From positions 868,001 through 932,000 of the forward strand of contig JBAIAC010000132.1 of the NCBI GenBank assembly GCA_037349315.1: 64,000 nucleotides of DNA, given 5' to 3'. Positions 1 to 9,370 of this stretch are shown piece after piece; position 1 is the stretch's first letter; every line of letters starts with the position of its first letter. Below the pieces are notes generated by a model. It did not search any database. It saw nothing but the letters and a program-made list of their open reading frames with translations, and had not been told where the DNA came from. Source of the DNA: Chelydra serpentina. Its lineage: Eukaryota > Chordata > Testudines > Chelydridae. Position numbers and translations under genes: made by a program.

Positions 1-435
1 TCTAATTATCTACCTAATTCTCTCTCTATCTAATTATCTATCTAATTAACTAATTATCTATCTTTCTAATCATCTATCTAGCTATCTAAATATCTAGCTA
101 ATTATCTATCTAATTATCTCTCTTTCTAAATATCTATCTATCTATTTATTTATCTAATTATCTACCAATCTAATAATCAACATATCTATCTAATTATCTA
201 TCTATCTAATTATCTAATTTTCTCTCTATCTAATTATCTCTCTAATAATCTACCAATATATCTAATTAACTATCTAATTATCTATCTATCTAATTATCTA
301 ATCTAGCTGTCTAATTATCTATCTAATTATCTATCTTTCTAATTATGTAATTATCTATCTATCTAATTCTCCATCTATCTATATAATTATCTATCTAATT
401 ATCTATCTATCTATCTAATTATCTATCTTTCTAAT
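1..435. repeat. TCTA/AATTA satellite, left edge (array 1)
   Basis: Irregular tandem of TCTA units interrupted by AATTA, with frequent one-base variants. It runs in from the left window edge and stops abruptly at the GC-rich start of block A, near TTACCACTGAGG. The + strand has almost no G. Its complement reads as GATA units, the class of simple repeat known in reptiles as Bkm-type. No gene is seen in it. Confidence 0.97.
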
Positions 436-1560
436 TACCACTGAGGACCCGGGGTGAGTGAAGGACCCGCCGCCGAAGTGCTGCCGAACAGCTGGAGCGC
501 CACCAGAGCGCCGCCGGGTGAGTACAGGGGGAGGCGCCTTTTTTAGCTCCGCTCCCCCTGTACTCTGGACCTGGCTACGCGGCTGGCTCCACCCCCAACC
601 TCGCTGTGGTCACCTAGGACAGGGGCTAGGGTGTCCCCACTCCGGGGTGTTCTCTCTGCACTGGCACTTCCCTCACCCACTCATCATTACATACAGTTTA
701 AAGCAAATACAATGTATTTAATCAGCAATGAATGTAAAAAAGAATAAGGAAACATGGGAAAGGTGAAAGGAAACACGTCACCCGCTCTGTGGCAGGAACA
801 TCATGAACAGTGTCTCTGCAATGTCAGGGCAGTTCACAGTCGGTTCCTTGTAGGTCCCAGGCTCCTTCTCAGACCCTGGCTGTGCTGCAGGGATGCTGTG
901 GGTTGGACACTTGCTCTGGTGGTGGCCACACACCTCTAGGCTTTGGGTGGTGGGACCCTTCTTCCCAGCATCAGCCCCCTGTCGGGTTCAGATCCCCCTC
1001 CCAGTCTGGCCTGCAAGGACCCTTGGCCGGGGGTGTCTTTCTGTGCTGGGCCCTTTGCCCAGGGTCCCCCCTTGGCTGGCCCCAGTTGCTCTCTGCACCC
1101 AGCTCCAGACTGCTCCAGCTCCAGCCCCAGCCCCAATGTTCTAGCTCCGGCTCCACCCTGCCTCAGCACTGCTGCTGCTGCTCTGCCTCCAGCCCCCGAG
1201 GCTGCTTCTCTGGCCCCGCTGGCTCTGTGGCCTCAGCCCCGCTCCCAGCACAGGGTCTGCTCTCCCTGGGCTGTGTGCCTGGCCCCGCTGGCTGGCCCGG
1301 CTCTGTTCCCCAGCTCAGCTCGGGCCCCTGCTCTCTCCTTCGCTCGGCCCCACTCTGTCTGACCCAGGCAATTCCAGCTCCCATGGAGGACAGGACCTTT
1401 CTGAGCCCCTGACTCTGACATTAACCTGCCCGCCCCGGCAATCAGGCTGACCTGGAGCGTTGGCTTCTCTCCATTGCCCCTGGGGACTGGAAGTCTTAGA
1501 GTCCTGGTTTCCCATCGACCTATCCCCTTCCTTTTGGTACTGGGACCTAGCTCTGCCAGC
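436..1560. other. GC-rich 5' part of arm A, no gene recognised
   Basis: Begins with a GCCGCCGAAG-type GC-rich repeat that continues into 39566-39640 in copy B. An AT-richer patch follows near 660-760, then a GC-rich stretch with many GGCCCCGCTGGCT-like near-repeats (about 980-1340). Several overlapping open frames of 60-200 codons exist on both strands here. Their composition is low-complexity (rich in Pro, Ser, Gly and Leu) and they show no recognisable domain, so I treat them as chance open frames. The sequence lies upstream of exon A and would be intronic. Confidence 0.6.
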
Positions 1561-1650
1561 AACCTTCACTCTGGCCCTGGGCGATTCGCGTCAGGGCTCT
1601 GTGCCCCACGTCCATCCTCTGTAAACCAGGGATAACACATGGAAAAGCGA
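1560..1650 (+). repeat. MIR-like SINE fragment
   Basis: The stretch has the tail layout of a mammalian-wide interspersed repeat: CTCTGGCCCTGGGC, then CATCCTCTGTAAACCAGGGATAA, which resembles the MIR phrase for a few control bases followed by GGGATAAT. It lies directly upstream of exon A and is heavily diverged. Read by eye only. Confidence 0.4.
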
Positions 1651-1679
1651 AGGGCTAAGAATGTTTCTTTCTGCTCCAG

Positions 1680-1780
1680 GGACGATGACGGAGCCGGTGG
1701 AGACGAAGGGGAGCCCAGAAGAGCAGGAAGAAGACGACACTCCCACCTCCTCATTAATGAGCATCTCCCATATGATGATG
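1680..1780 (+). pseudogene. MROH-like gene, exon A (copy A)
   Basis: A 101-bp exon. It has a pyrimidine-rich acceptor (TTTCTTTCTGCTCCAG) before 1680 and a GTAATG donor after 1780. It enters one base into a codon and leaves on a codon boundary. The in-frame peptide starts MTEPVETKGSPEEQEEDDTP and ends in three Met. It is acidic and looks like an unstructured N-terminal linker. The same exon, at the same length and with intact splice sites, is in copy B at 38221-38321. Two residues differ (Met for Thr in the middle, Thr for Met just before MTEPVE). Upstream exon 0 is missing here because satellite replaces everything before 436, so I call this copy a pseudogene fragment. The family is inferred from exons B and C, not from this exon. 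Confidence 0.55.
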
Positions 1781-3288
1781 GTAATGATGCTTTGTGACTG
1801 TGCTAATGGAAAGCATCCCCTTCTGTGTGTATTAGTATCTCCGGAGCTGGTATCTCTGACAGGAGAACTACATGCCCCTTGCTCAGGGAGCTGAAGAGAA
1901 ACACTCTTCAAGTGTGATCAGCTCCAGCCAGTCGAGTTTACGAGTTTCTCTGGGTTGTTTGAATGAGGCCCAGATTGACCAAGGGGTTTAGGCACCTAAA
2001 GAAGTGCGGAGGTGCTTAGTGGGATTCGCAGAAGTGTCTGACTCAGGTGCCTGATTCCGATGCACTTTCCATGAGACACAGGCCCTGCTGAAAATCAGAC
2101 GAGGCCCAGACCTTCACTTGTAGGAGTAACCCACACACCTCCTGGGTGTGGCGTTCTGTCCCATCGAGTCGCACCAAGACCACTTACAGGCAGAGATCAA
2201 AGGGGTCTGCTCTAGAGCCGTAACGAACAGCCAGTTGGCTTTTAGCTCATGTGGTAGAGGCTCATGCACTAAGCTCCAGAAGTCCCAGGTTCCATCCTGC
2301 CTGCCAACATCTGGGCTCTGTCCGAGTTACAAAGGCCTCTAGCTGCCTTCGTTACTCTTCTGGTTAGTGACCGAGCTCCCTGCCGCACATACAAATGTCT
2401 GCAATTCTGGGAGCTTCTGACATGACGGGGGCCTGGATTATCTATGCAAGTGTGTGTCACGCTGCTGTGCTCTACTGCGTTCTCCGCTGCTGGCATCCAG
2501 GACACAGACGGTGCTAATCCAGCGCCACGCAGGCCAGCTGCAGTAATACTCAGGAGGTGCCCTGAGACACCAGGGCCAAGGCCTCCAGCACCCAGGTCCT
2601 GGGTTTAGGTGACCCTGGAACCAGGCCCCCTGGAGTAACACTGTGGCCAGTGAGTTCTGACCCACAGGGGTCTGGCCCCAGAGGCTCACGGTTTGGGATT
2701 CTCCTCAGCCAGGCAGATTTGCTCCTCCAGTCTAAGCTGCTTTCTGTCCTGCTGGCGATTCCTGCCTGTTTTGGGGCAGCACCACAGGCTGCGGGGTGGG
2801 GAAGGGCCCATTTGGGCCCTATTCTCAGTGGTTTCCTCGCAGACACCATGGGCTGCTCATGTTTCTGAGCCAATTTCCTCGGGGTGGGATGGGACATGGG
2901 GCAGGTTCTCCAGTGACCGAGGGGTCGATGAGATAGACCCCTCGGCTGCACTCAAGAAGCAACCTGAATGGGCTTTGCAGGACACTGAGGCTTTCTCAGC
3001 AAAAGCTGGGCTTCCTGGGAGGAGGGGCTGGAGAGGGAGGCAATGGGATGGCCCTGTGGGTCCCAGCACTGCCTGAGAGGCTCCCATCTCTTCTCAGGCA
3101 GAGGGGGCCAGAGAACGTATGAAAGACGGAGGAAACCTTGGCACCTGTCGAGGCTTTTTACTAACCGGGCTCAGCGGGAGTCTCCACGCTCACAAGGCGC
3201 TGCCAGCCTCCCACGGGACAGACTATTCCAGGGCAGCTGGCCCATGGAAATCCTCAGTCCCAACAGTCTTTGTCCCTGTTCATTGCAG
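1781..3288 (+). other. Putative intron A-B (copy A)
   Basis: Non-coding sequence between two exons. It holds a repeat with the phrase TTTAGGCACCTAAAG near 1988-2005 and a tRNA-related SINE at 2235-2310. Exon A leaves in phase 0 while exon B needs one base from the preceding exon, so at least one further coding exon should lie here. The best acceptor I see is at 3095-3097 (TTCTCAG), which opens a phase-0 frame starting AEGARERMKDGGNLGTCRGF. It has no convincing donor giving the required phase, so I do not call it. Confidence 0.5.
2235..2310 (+). repeat. tRNA-related SINE head (copy A)
   Basis: TTTTAGCTCATGTGGTAGAGG resembles a pol III A box (TAGCTCA..GGTAGAG), and CCCAGGTTCCATCC, 40 bases on, resembles a B box. 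This is the layout of a tRNA-derived SINE or a decayed tRNA gene. The region between the boxes does not fold as a clean anticodon arm, so no isotype is given. The same block is in copy B on the minus strand. Confidence 0.55.
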
Positions 3289-3443
3289 ACCCTCGGGGCC
3301 GGGAGCACCCTACCTCAGCCCAGCTCCAAGCCCTGCTGATGGCAGCCGTGAAGGGGCTGACAACACCCAACCTGGAGAGATTTCAAGTGGCAGAGGAAGA
3401 GCTGAATGTCATCGTATCTCTACACAGAGACAAGATGGAGAGA
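3289..3443 (+). pseudogene. MROH-like gene, exon B (copy A)
   Basis: A 155-bp exon with acceptor CTGTTCATTGCAG and a GTAAGA donor. It enters with one base borrowed and leaves in phase 0, giving a 52-residue open segment. The core reads [20 protein letters not shown] followed by [20 protein letters not shown]. The pattern of two amphipathic helices, with a loop before ERFQVA, resembles the alpha-solenoid repeats of maestro heat-like repeat (MROH) proteins, whose cellular roles are poorly known. It joins exon C in phase 0, which extends the same helical pattern. Copy B (36560-36714) differs by two residues. The family name is from memory of the sequence pattern. Any HEAT/ARM-type protein is the alternative. 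Confidence 0.6.
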
Positions 3444-3974
3444 GTAAGAGACTCCCGCAGTGGGGCGGGGGATGCTGCGCAGAGAGGGGGCTGGGAGAAT
3501 TTCCTCTCCTAGGAGACCGTTCCTGGGACACACTGGCATGGTGCTTTGAAGGCTGGCTCTGCCCCTTCCGTTCATCGCTTGGCCGCGGGTATCCGCGGCG
3601 TCAGGCTTTGAAAGTGTTCTCTGCCCGCTGGCGCTCTGCCACGTCCCTGAGGACAGCCCAGCCACACTGAAGGGGCACGATAGCCCCAGCCCTGGCAGGA
3701 AGCACTTACATAGTCTGCCGATGGGCCTCCACATTAGGCTCCGGGAGCAGACGTGGTTTTCTCACACATGCTGCAGGGCCTTGTTTTCCAGCTGAAGTAT
3801 CAGGAAGAATTTGGCTTTGAACTTTTCTCTCTGTCTCTCCCAAGCTTTGATCCCGTTGCCCACCCCACAGGCTCTGAGTGCCTCCCCCGTGAATTAGATT
3901 GTCCTAGGGAGCTTTCTGGCAGACTTTATTTCTACATCCCCTGGGTAGGAGGCTCTCAGCATCATTTACTCCTC

Positions 3975-4130
3975 TGAATTATTAAGCTCCACTGCCCTCC
4001 TGGGAGGTAGGAATTCTACCCATTAGACACCTGGGGAAACTGAAGCCCAGAGAGCTCCTTGAATTGCCCAAGCCTGCGCGGCTGATTGAGAAAGGAATCA
4101 GGGTTCACGTTCCCTACAGTCCTTTAAATG
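3975..4130 (-). repeat. MIR-like SINE fragment, reverse
   Basis: Contains GGGGAAACTGAAGCCCAGAG, then TTGAATTGCCCAAGCCTGCGC and GGAATCAGGGTTCACG. This is the order expected of a reversed MIR: the control-count phrase, the procedure phrase ending in GCCCAAG, then the diagnostic CAGGxTTC. Present in all three blocks. Confidence 0.6.
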
Positions 4131-4660
4131 GTGCCTTTAATCGCTCGTCCTGGAAATAGGTGACATTGCTGCCCTACTCCAAATACCGCCTGCACATGGC
4201 GCGTAAGTGCAGACTTATTCCCTTCCTGGGCTTTGGCTTTCCTGGAAACTCGGAGACTAATAAACAAACCCAATCCTCAGCCTGAGCTTCCTCCCCCAAC
4301 CTGCCTGTTCCTAGCGTTTCCTGCAGGTCAACCTGTCTCTGGCCGAGTTCCCTGTTTCCAACAGGTCCCTTTGGGAAGTTAACAAATGGCCCCTCAATCA
4401 GCGATTGATTTGTGCCAGGCTCTAACTCCTGCTAGCAGAACAGGTCGACAGAATCCAGCCACCCGGGGAGTAGCTCCTGCTCCTTGTTCGAGAGAGCAAA
4501 GAGCAATGACCAATTCCTCATGGAAGAGCCCTAGGGGGTGGCTTGTCCCTTTAGGGTCTGTCTATCCTGTGTTGCAAACTCTGCAGCAGGAGCCTTAAAG
4601 CCTGGCCCTATGCCGGGCTGGCACTGTGGGGCCCACACAGCAATGCAGACTCTTCTGGGT

Positions 4661-4727
4661 TTGGGCTGGAGCTTGATCTCTGAAGCCTGGGGAGGAGGCT
4701 GGCTTCACAGCCTGGGCTCCAGCCCAA
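4661..4727. repeat. Hairpin inside a MITE-like repeat (copy A)
   Basis: TTGGGCTGGAGC at 4661-4672 is a perfect inverted match to GCTCCAGCCCAA at 4716-4727. A second inner stem pairs TGAAGCC with GGCTTCA. It lies within a repeat whose later part reads CATGTCTACATGGCTGTTCT, a phrase common in short DNA transposons of turtles as far as I recall. Copies are at 35276-35342 and about 63153-63219. Confidence 0.6.
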
Positions 4728-4943
4728 GTCACCATGTCTACATGGCTGTTCTTAGGGCCATAGCCTGAGCCCGAGGTTAGAGACCCGGCTTTAGGATTCT
4801 AACGGCAGGTTTTACAATCCCGCAGGACAGAGGTTCTCCTTTGGGCTGGGGCCTGGAGCTGGCTCGCCCCATCCAGCTCGCCCTCCCTGCCATCTCTGGG
4901 GTGGGCTCTGCGGTACATCAGTAGAGCCAGCTGGGTCTGGAGC

Positions 4944-4975
4944 AGTGGTTCTCAACCTGCGGGCAATCAGCACAG
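4944..4975 (+). mobile_element. hAT-type terminal inverted repeat fragment
   Basis: GCAGTGGTTCTCAACCTGCG matches the CAGTGGTTCTCAACC terminus typical of hAT (Charlie-like) DNA transposons. No opposite end was found nearby, so this is an end fragment or a very short deletion derivative. Confidence 0.45.
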
Positions 4976-5248
4976 AGCTGAGCCCCAGGGAACATCCTCC
5001 AGGCCAAACAGGGAGTTTGGGCTGTGCCCACTGCAAGGTTTTGGGGAAGGCTTTTGTGTGTGTTTCTGAGCTTTAAGGCGCTAAACCAGACCTCAGGAAG
5101 ACTGGGGTTCCCGAACTTGTCAAAGCCTCTTTCTTGAGATTATGGGAAACTGAGGTGAGAGGCGGCTTGCAGGGCTGCCAGGAGAGGTTACCTGGGAGGA
5201 AGCCACTCATTGATAAATCCATCCCTCGACTTTCTGGCATTCTTCCAG

Positions 5249-5401
5249 GTTGGGGACATTGTAGGAGGTATCTTAATCTGGCTAGACAACATCCATGATC
5301 CCAGAGCCAGGAAAGCAGGGCTGAGGGCCACGGCCTTGCTGGCCCCCTCCCACCCCCAGGGCGTGGTTCTAACCTGTGGCACACACGTTGTCATCGGACA
5401 G
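5249..5401 (+). pseudogene. MROH-like gene, exon C (copy A)
   Basis: A 153-bp exon, exactly 51 codons and phase 0 at both ends. It has acceptor GCATTCTTCCAG and a GTAGGG donor. The peptide begins [17 protein letters not shown] and continues with the motif [13 protein letters not shown]. It ends GTHVVIGQ. Joined to exon B it gives MER-VGDIVGG, a plausible continuous helical repeat. MROH proteins commonly carry the pattern [15 protein letters not shown] here. Copies B and C read [11 protein letters not shown], while copy A reads [11 protein letters not shown], so copy A looks more relaxed, with helix-breaking changes. The frame runs on from 5462 (after a CAG) for 75 codons, but I cannot confirm it as a further exon. 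Confidence 0.6.
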
Positions 5402-6020
5402 GTAGGGAGTTGCTCTGTTATCACCTCAGTCCAGTATTTCTCTTCCTGCTCCAACTGACAGGCCACAGTCCGGGAAGGGTCCATCGGACTCACCCAGTTG
5501 GAGTGTTTCCTGCTGCGCAGAGAGCTGCTCATGCTTACTAAGAGGAGATGCCCAGGCCCAGCCACTGAGGAGCCAACCCCTCCTCCTGCACTCCCCAGGA
5601 TGGAGACATGCCAGTTTTCTGGAGAATTCCAGCGTTGTCCTGATTTCTATGTGTCACCCCACTTCCTCTCAGATCCAGTACAGAGCCACTAAATGAGTTT
5701 GGGGCTCACTCAACATCCCTGGGTCTGACTGCTCCTTATTGTGTAAGAGAAGGCAGTGATGGAAAAGGCCCATGAGGCCCATCTGTCTATCCCCTGGAGA
5801 CCAGTGGAGGATTGTTACCTGTAGTCAGATCCCTAGTTATTCCATGGCTGAGGAATCGGTGGAAAAATGCACTCATTCTTATGGAGCTGTGCAGCAGAGG
5901 TAAATCTCTTAAGACAGAAATTTCCAGCCCTTATTGTTGCAAAAAAGAAAAAAAAATCATCCACACATGACCAGAGTGTAAGTGCAGTGCAGCCTGCCTG
6001 AGTCCACAGACAGCCGGCAG
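5402..6020. other. Arm sequence after exon C, no further exon confirmed
   Basis: An open frame continues from 5462 to about 5692 in exon C phase and includes ECFLLRRELLMLTKRR. It has no clear donor and no HEAT-like pattern. From 5700 to 6000 there is AT-rich sequence with an A-rich run near 5941-5957, and no recognised feature. Confidence 0.4.
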
Positions 6021-6025
6021 TAATG

Positions 6026-6103
6026 CAGTGAAACCCCACTATAACGTGATAATTGGGGTCCATAAAATTCCATTGCGATAAATGCAGGGTCACGTTATAG
6101 GGG
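6026..6103. mobile_element. Tigger/pogo-like terminal sequence (copy A)
   Basis: Begins CAGTGAAACCCCACTATAAC next to TA-rich sequence, and contains CCCACTATAACGTGA at 6035-6049 facing TCACGTTATAGGGGG about 40 bases on. This wording is typical of the ends of mariner-superfamily Tigger/pogo elements. There is no transposase. The whole unit is probably a short non-autonomous derivative. It is repeated in B (about 33900-33977) and C (about 61777-61854). Confidence 0.55.
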
Positions 6104-6121
6104 GGGTTATGAAAATTTACC

Positions 6122-6221
6122 GTTTCAAGCTGATCTCGTCTCTTCTCGCCAAAGCGGAGAAGTTTGACCAGCTTGAAACTTCTCCGCTTTGGGGAGAAGA
6201 GAGAAGAGACCAGCTTGAAAC
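6122..6221. repeat. 100-bp near-perfect palindrome (copy A)
   Basis: Starts GTTTCAAGCTGATCTCG and ends with its near-complement AGACCAGCTTGAAAC. The inner stem AAAGCGGAGAAGTTT pairs with AAACTTCTCCGCTTT across a 10-base centre near 6170. It would fold as a stem of more than 40 bp. It is followed by two short tandem CAGTTTCAAGCC units (6230-6262). Preserved in blocks B and C. Confidence 0.9.
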
Positions 6222-6266
6222 TCAAGCTAGTCAGTTTCAAGCCGGTCAGTTTCAAGCCAGTCTCTT

Positions 6267-6556
6267 AGTGGCCCCTCGCCACTGTCCTGCCTGGCTGATG
6301 TCAGCATCTCTCTGGGAGGTCACCGCTTCCCCACCACCTTTGACCAATGGTCTGAGGTCCTGCAAACGGCCTTTGTGATGTCACTGTCACACCCCTCCCT
6401 TGCTGTGCTAATGTCCTGCCGCTGGCCAGACACTTTGGAGGTTTGAGCTACTCCCTGGGGATCACCCCACTCAATGAGTGTTCATTCTAGGAAGCAAGCC
6501 GGCTAGACAGTAAAACATCAGACGCTGCTGCCAATGCTCCACTCAGTTTTCCAGAA
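6267..6556 (-). repeat. Dispersed ~290-bp repeat, member 1
   Basis: Matches 12147-12438 in opposite orientation over about 290 bases, with scattered substitutions, from the TCTGGAAAACTGAG end to GGGGCGAGGGGCCA. It also recurs in B and C as part of the arm. Because one member lies outside the arm (12147), it is an interspersed repeat and not just part of the segmental duplication. I do not recognise the family. Confidence 0.8.
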
Positions 6557-7564
6557 ACCTACCACATCCAGTACCCAGCCTCCAGCGTCCGGACCTTGTG
6601 AGCTCTAGCGCTGGCAGGCAGATGCGCCGGCTGTGACAGCAGACTTGTTTCTATTATCAGAGGGGTAGCTGTGTTCGTCTGGATCTGTAGATCTGTAGAT
6701 CTGAGGAAAGGCCTCTGCATGTAACTGGGGCCCGGTAAGCTTGGGGGAGCCCTTTGTGCCCTCTCAGTTGCCCATGGTCTCTATACCCCGGGGACCCTGC
6801 TGGCACCGGGGCCTGGCCCGGCCCCCACCCAGGCAGCTCTCATGGCTGCGAGCAGTAGAAGGGTGGCAGCCGGGAGCTGAGGGGCAGTCACAGCCCCAAG
6901 CAGCAGGAGGACAAGACAGGGCAGCGCTGCGCCTCCCTGCACCATGGCACCAGCCAGCTCCCTCCCGGCTCTGGCTTCTGGCCTCTGACCTGGGCAGGGG
7001 GCGGGGCCTTGTAGGGGAGGAGGTGGGGCTTACATGTCACCGAGGAGGTGCAGGGGGTGGGGCCACAGAGAGCAGCAGAGATTCATGGGGGGGGAGCACA
7101 GCTGCCACAATCTTCTGTCTACTTCACCTCAGCCCCCCGCCACTGGGTAGAGGCTGGCACTGCCCCTGCTGGCCACAGCTTGTCACTACCCCTCCTTGGG
7201 AAACACTCTTTGTGCCATACCCCGACTGGCCACCGGGTGTCGCTGCTGCTCCAGGGGAAACACTTGCTCCCCAGGGTCGGGGAGGGTCTATTGTTCTCAC
7301 CAGGCAGGTGGGAGGAGCTGGGGGGAGGGGAGAGCTGGCTGCTTTTGTATTATTAGAAGCAGACCCAACATCTAGTGACAATCTGGGGGTAAAAGGACTT
7401 CAGGAGCAGACTGTATTTCCATGGTCCTGCCTATGCTACCTGGGTGCTCAGCAAATGCAGCTGATTTCCCAAAATGACATTGTGGCTGGTTCTGGGTTTC
7501 ATTTCACTGTAGTATTGAGTGGGGTGGGGAGTGGGGTAATGAAATGTTGTGCTCCTTATTGATG
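6557..7564. other. GC-rich arm sequence, no gene supported
   Basis: Contains three GATCTGTA units near 6678-6702 next to the phrase GGGGTAGCTGTGTTCGTCTG, which resembles the start of a common sauropsid repeat. A GC-rich stretch follows. A 273-codon frame runs 6741-7562, but its composition is low-complexity, and in copies B and C it is broken into 204-, 175-, 158- and 100-codon pieces. I therefore do not call it a gene. Two sites at 7160 and 7230 loosely resemble CTCF cores. Confidence 0.5.
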
Positions 7565-9370
7565 GACCCCCCCCTTGTCGTGGTGGGGAGGCTTGCATTG
7601 GATAAAGACCGTCAGCCTATATTGTCTATGTTGCTTTTATACTCCTCGTAGGGTCCCCCTTGGCGAGCAGGCCTGAGGCGAGGCTCCTGACTAACCGTGG
7701 TCCAAACCTCTGTGAAGGCGGATGAGGCTACAGCAGGAGGGAGGCCCCTGGATCTCCTTGCCACGGCTCAGGCTCTTGTCAAGTTTCGTGACAGTCCTCT
7801 GCCAAAGGGTTCACACCCGCACAAAGTTCTGTGGCGACAGACGAGTGGTGGAGAAGACAGGATCTGTGATCTGTCACAAATCTGCATGCAGTCGGGAGCT
7901 GTGTGATGGTCGTTTTGTGCTTGATTGAGACAGAAGTGCCTTTCGGCAGCAGCGGCTGTGACTGAGCAGGCTTTTCGGGATCCCCTCTGCTCACCCCAGA
8001 TAGGGAGGGGGCTAGAAAAGGTGTCCCAAACATAGGCTCACGCTCACTCACACACTCTTCCGACGGGATGGCCGTACCCAGTGGCATCACTCAACTCTGC
8101 AGCTGAAACGAGTGATAGAAGACAATGAATTTCGTCACCTGGAATGTCTGCACCCTTATGGACTCTCAGCACAGTGAATGCCCAGAAAGAAGAACTGCCA
8201 TAATTCCCAGAGACCTGGCAAGGCTCAACATTGGCATTGCAGCTCTTAGTGAGACCCACCGGGCTGAAGACGGTCAGATAAAAGCAGAAGGAGGTGGCTA
8301 CACCTTCGTTTGGAAAGGAAAGCCACCCGTAGAGAGACGCATTCACGGGACAATAAGGATCAGTTTTATAGAACTCTTGATGCAGTCCTCACAACCACAT
8401 CTAAGGCAGACAAACTCATCCTCCTGGGAGATTTCAATGCCAGAGTCGGACGGGATTCCCAACTCTGGACAGGCACAATGGGCAAAGAAGGGGTGGGAAA
8501 TGTAAACCCCAATGGTATTGTCCTCAGCAAATGTGTGGAGCGTGACCTGCTCATCTCAAATACCATCTTTAGGCAGAGTAACAAATTTAAGACCACCTGG
8601 AAACATCCTCAGTCCAAACATTGGGACCTCCTTGACGATGTTATAGTTAGAGCCCGAGACTATACCGAAGTCCGTATAACATTAGCTATGAGAGGTACCG
8701 ATCACTGCTGGACAGACCATGGATTAGTAAGATCAGTCATGTACCTCCAGCTCACTCCACGACACCGCAAACACCCAAGGACTAAGCGAAAGCAGTACAA
8801 CATCTAAGCACTTCGGGACCAATCAGGCTGTGAGACTTTCCAGCAACATCAGTCTCAGAAACTCTCTAACCTGCCGGACAACATCATTGACATTCAAGAG
8901 CACTGGGATCAACTGAAGAACACCATTCACAATGCATGTGCTGAAACCATAGGGTATTCCACTCATCGGCACCAAGACTGGTTTGACAAAAACCACAAGG
9001 AAATCCTAGCATTAATTCACAGAAAAGAAATTCATTTTGTAACTGGGAAAGTGATTCCTCTAACAAACAAAAACATGAGGCCTATCACCTGCTTAAAGCC
9101 AAAATCCAAAGGAGGCTACGTGACATCAAAAACCTGTGGTGATAAGAAAAGGCCTCTGAGATCCAGGGTTTCGTAGACCAGGATGACACGAAGAGCTTCT
9201 TTCAATCAACCAAAGCTATATATGGGCCACGCTCCAAAGGCCCAACCCCCTTACGGACGGATCCATCCTCCTCAAGGACAATGCAGCCATTAAACAATGC
9301 TGGAAGGAGCATTTTGAGAGTCTACTAAACCATGAATCCACGCATCTCTGAAGACACCATCGAGTTTATT
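7565..9370 (+). mobile_element. Non-LTR retrotransposon (CFDP2-like endonuclease), 3' truncated
   Basis: From about 8125 the + strand encodes a decayed APE-type endonuclease of the LINE class often annotated as craniofacial development protein 2-like. NFVTWNVCTLMDS opens the domain. ALSETH, LLGDFNARVG and WTDHGLV give the metal-binding and catalytic landmarks. A frameshift or internal deletion occurs near 8340, between FVWKGKPP and DQFYRTLDA. Later remnants are HQDWFDKNHKEI and WKEHFESLLNHES, out of one frame and with stops. The sequence 7565-8113 is probably its 5' region. The body stops near 9370, where a CR1 in reverse orientation begins. Reverse transcriptase is absent. The arm boundary at 8113 falls inside this element, so copies B and C keep only its 5' part. 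Confidence 0.75.
8310..8807 (+). pseudogene. LINE endonuclease fragment (APE/EEP fold)
   Basis: The longest intact frame of the LINE above, 165 codons read from a non-biological start. Residues around 35-50 give KADKLILLGDFNARVGRD, the Asp/Asn pair of the EEP nuclease active site. Near 85 HPQSKHWDLLD matches the conserved HPRSKHWH segment. Near 135 TDHCWTDHGLV carries the terminal Asp-His. The upstream half (8125-8505) is in another frame, so the nuclease is dead. It nicked target DNA for target-primed reverse transcription when active. Confidence 0.75.

Larger units (their letters stand above)
3444..5248 (+). other. Putative intron B-C (copy A)
   Basis: Non-coding stretch between exons B and C. 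It contains a reverse MIR-like piece (3975-4130), a hairpin-forming repeat (4661-4727) and a short hAT-type terminal sequence (4944-4975). Open frames of 70-100 codons on both strands show no domain and are not matched by splice signals. Confidence 0.5.
436..8113 (+). repeat. Inverted segmental duplication, arm copy A
   Basis: This 7.7-kb segment is the reverse complement of 31888-39565. Paired positions sum to 40001-40003 along the whole arm, so only a few bases of indel separate the copies. It carries three MROH-like exons, a tRNA-related SINE, MIR pieces, several palindromes and the 5' region of a LINE. At 436 it abuts satellite, whereas copy B continues into unique DNA at the matching point. 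At 8113 it continues into a LINE, whereas copies B and C hit satellite there. Base differences from B are clearly more numerous than those between B and C. Confidence 0.95.

Noticed and set aside
810..1412. 200-codon open frame on + and overlapping frames on -
   Set aside because: GC-rich sequence open in four or more frames at once. Composition-driven, with no motif and no splice context. The position is intronic to the MROH-like exons.
3098..3256. Possible linking exon between A and B
   Set aside because: Good acceptor and a phase-0 frame, but every plausible donor gives the wrong phase or leaves an intron of only a few dozen bases before exon B.
5462..5692. Possible exon D after exon C
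   Set aside because: In phase and open after a CAG, but without a donor and without the expected HEAT-like continuation.
7155..7245. CTCF-like cores CCAGCAGGGGCAGTG (minus) and CCACCGGGTGTCGCT (plus)
   Set aside because: Each departs from the core motif at key positions, by one base of length or by two substitutions. Not enough to call insulators by eye.
6741..7562. 273-codon open frame on +
   Set aside because: Low-complexity Pro/Gly/Ala/Trp-rich peptide with no domain. Copies B and C break it into pieces, so it is not conserved as a protein.
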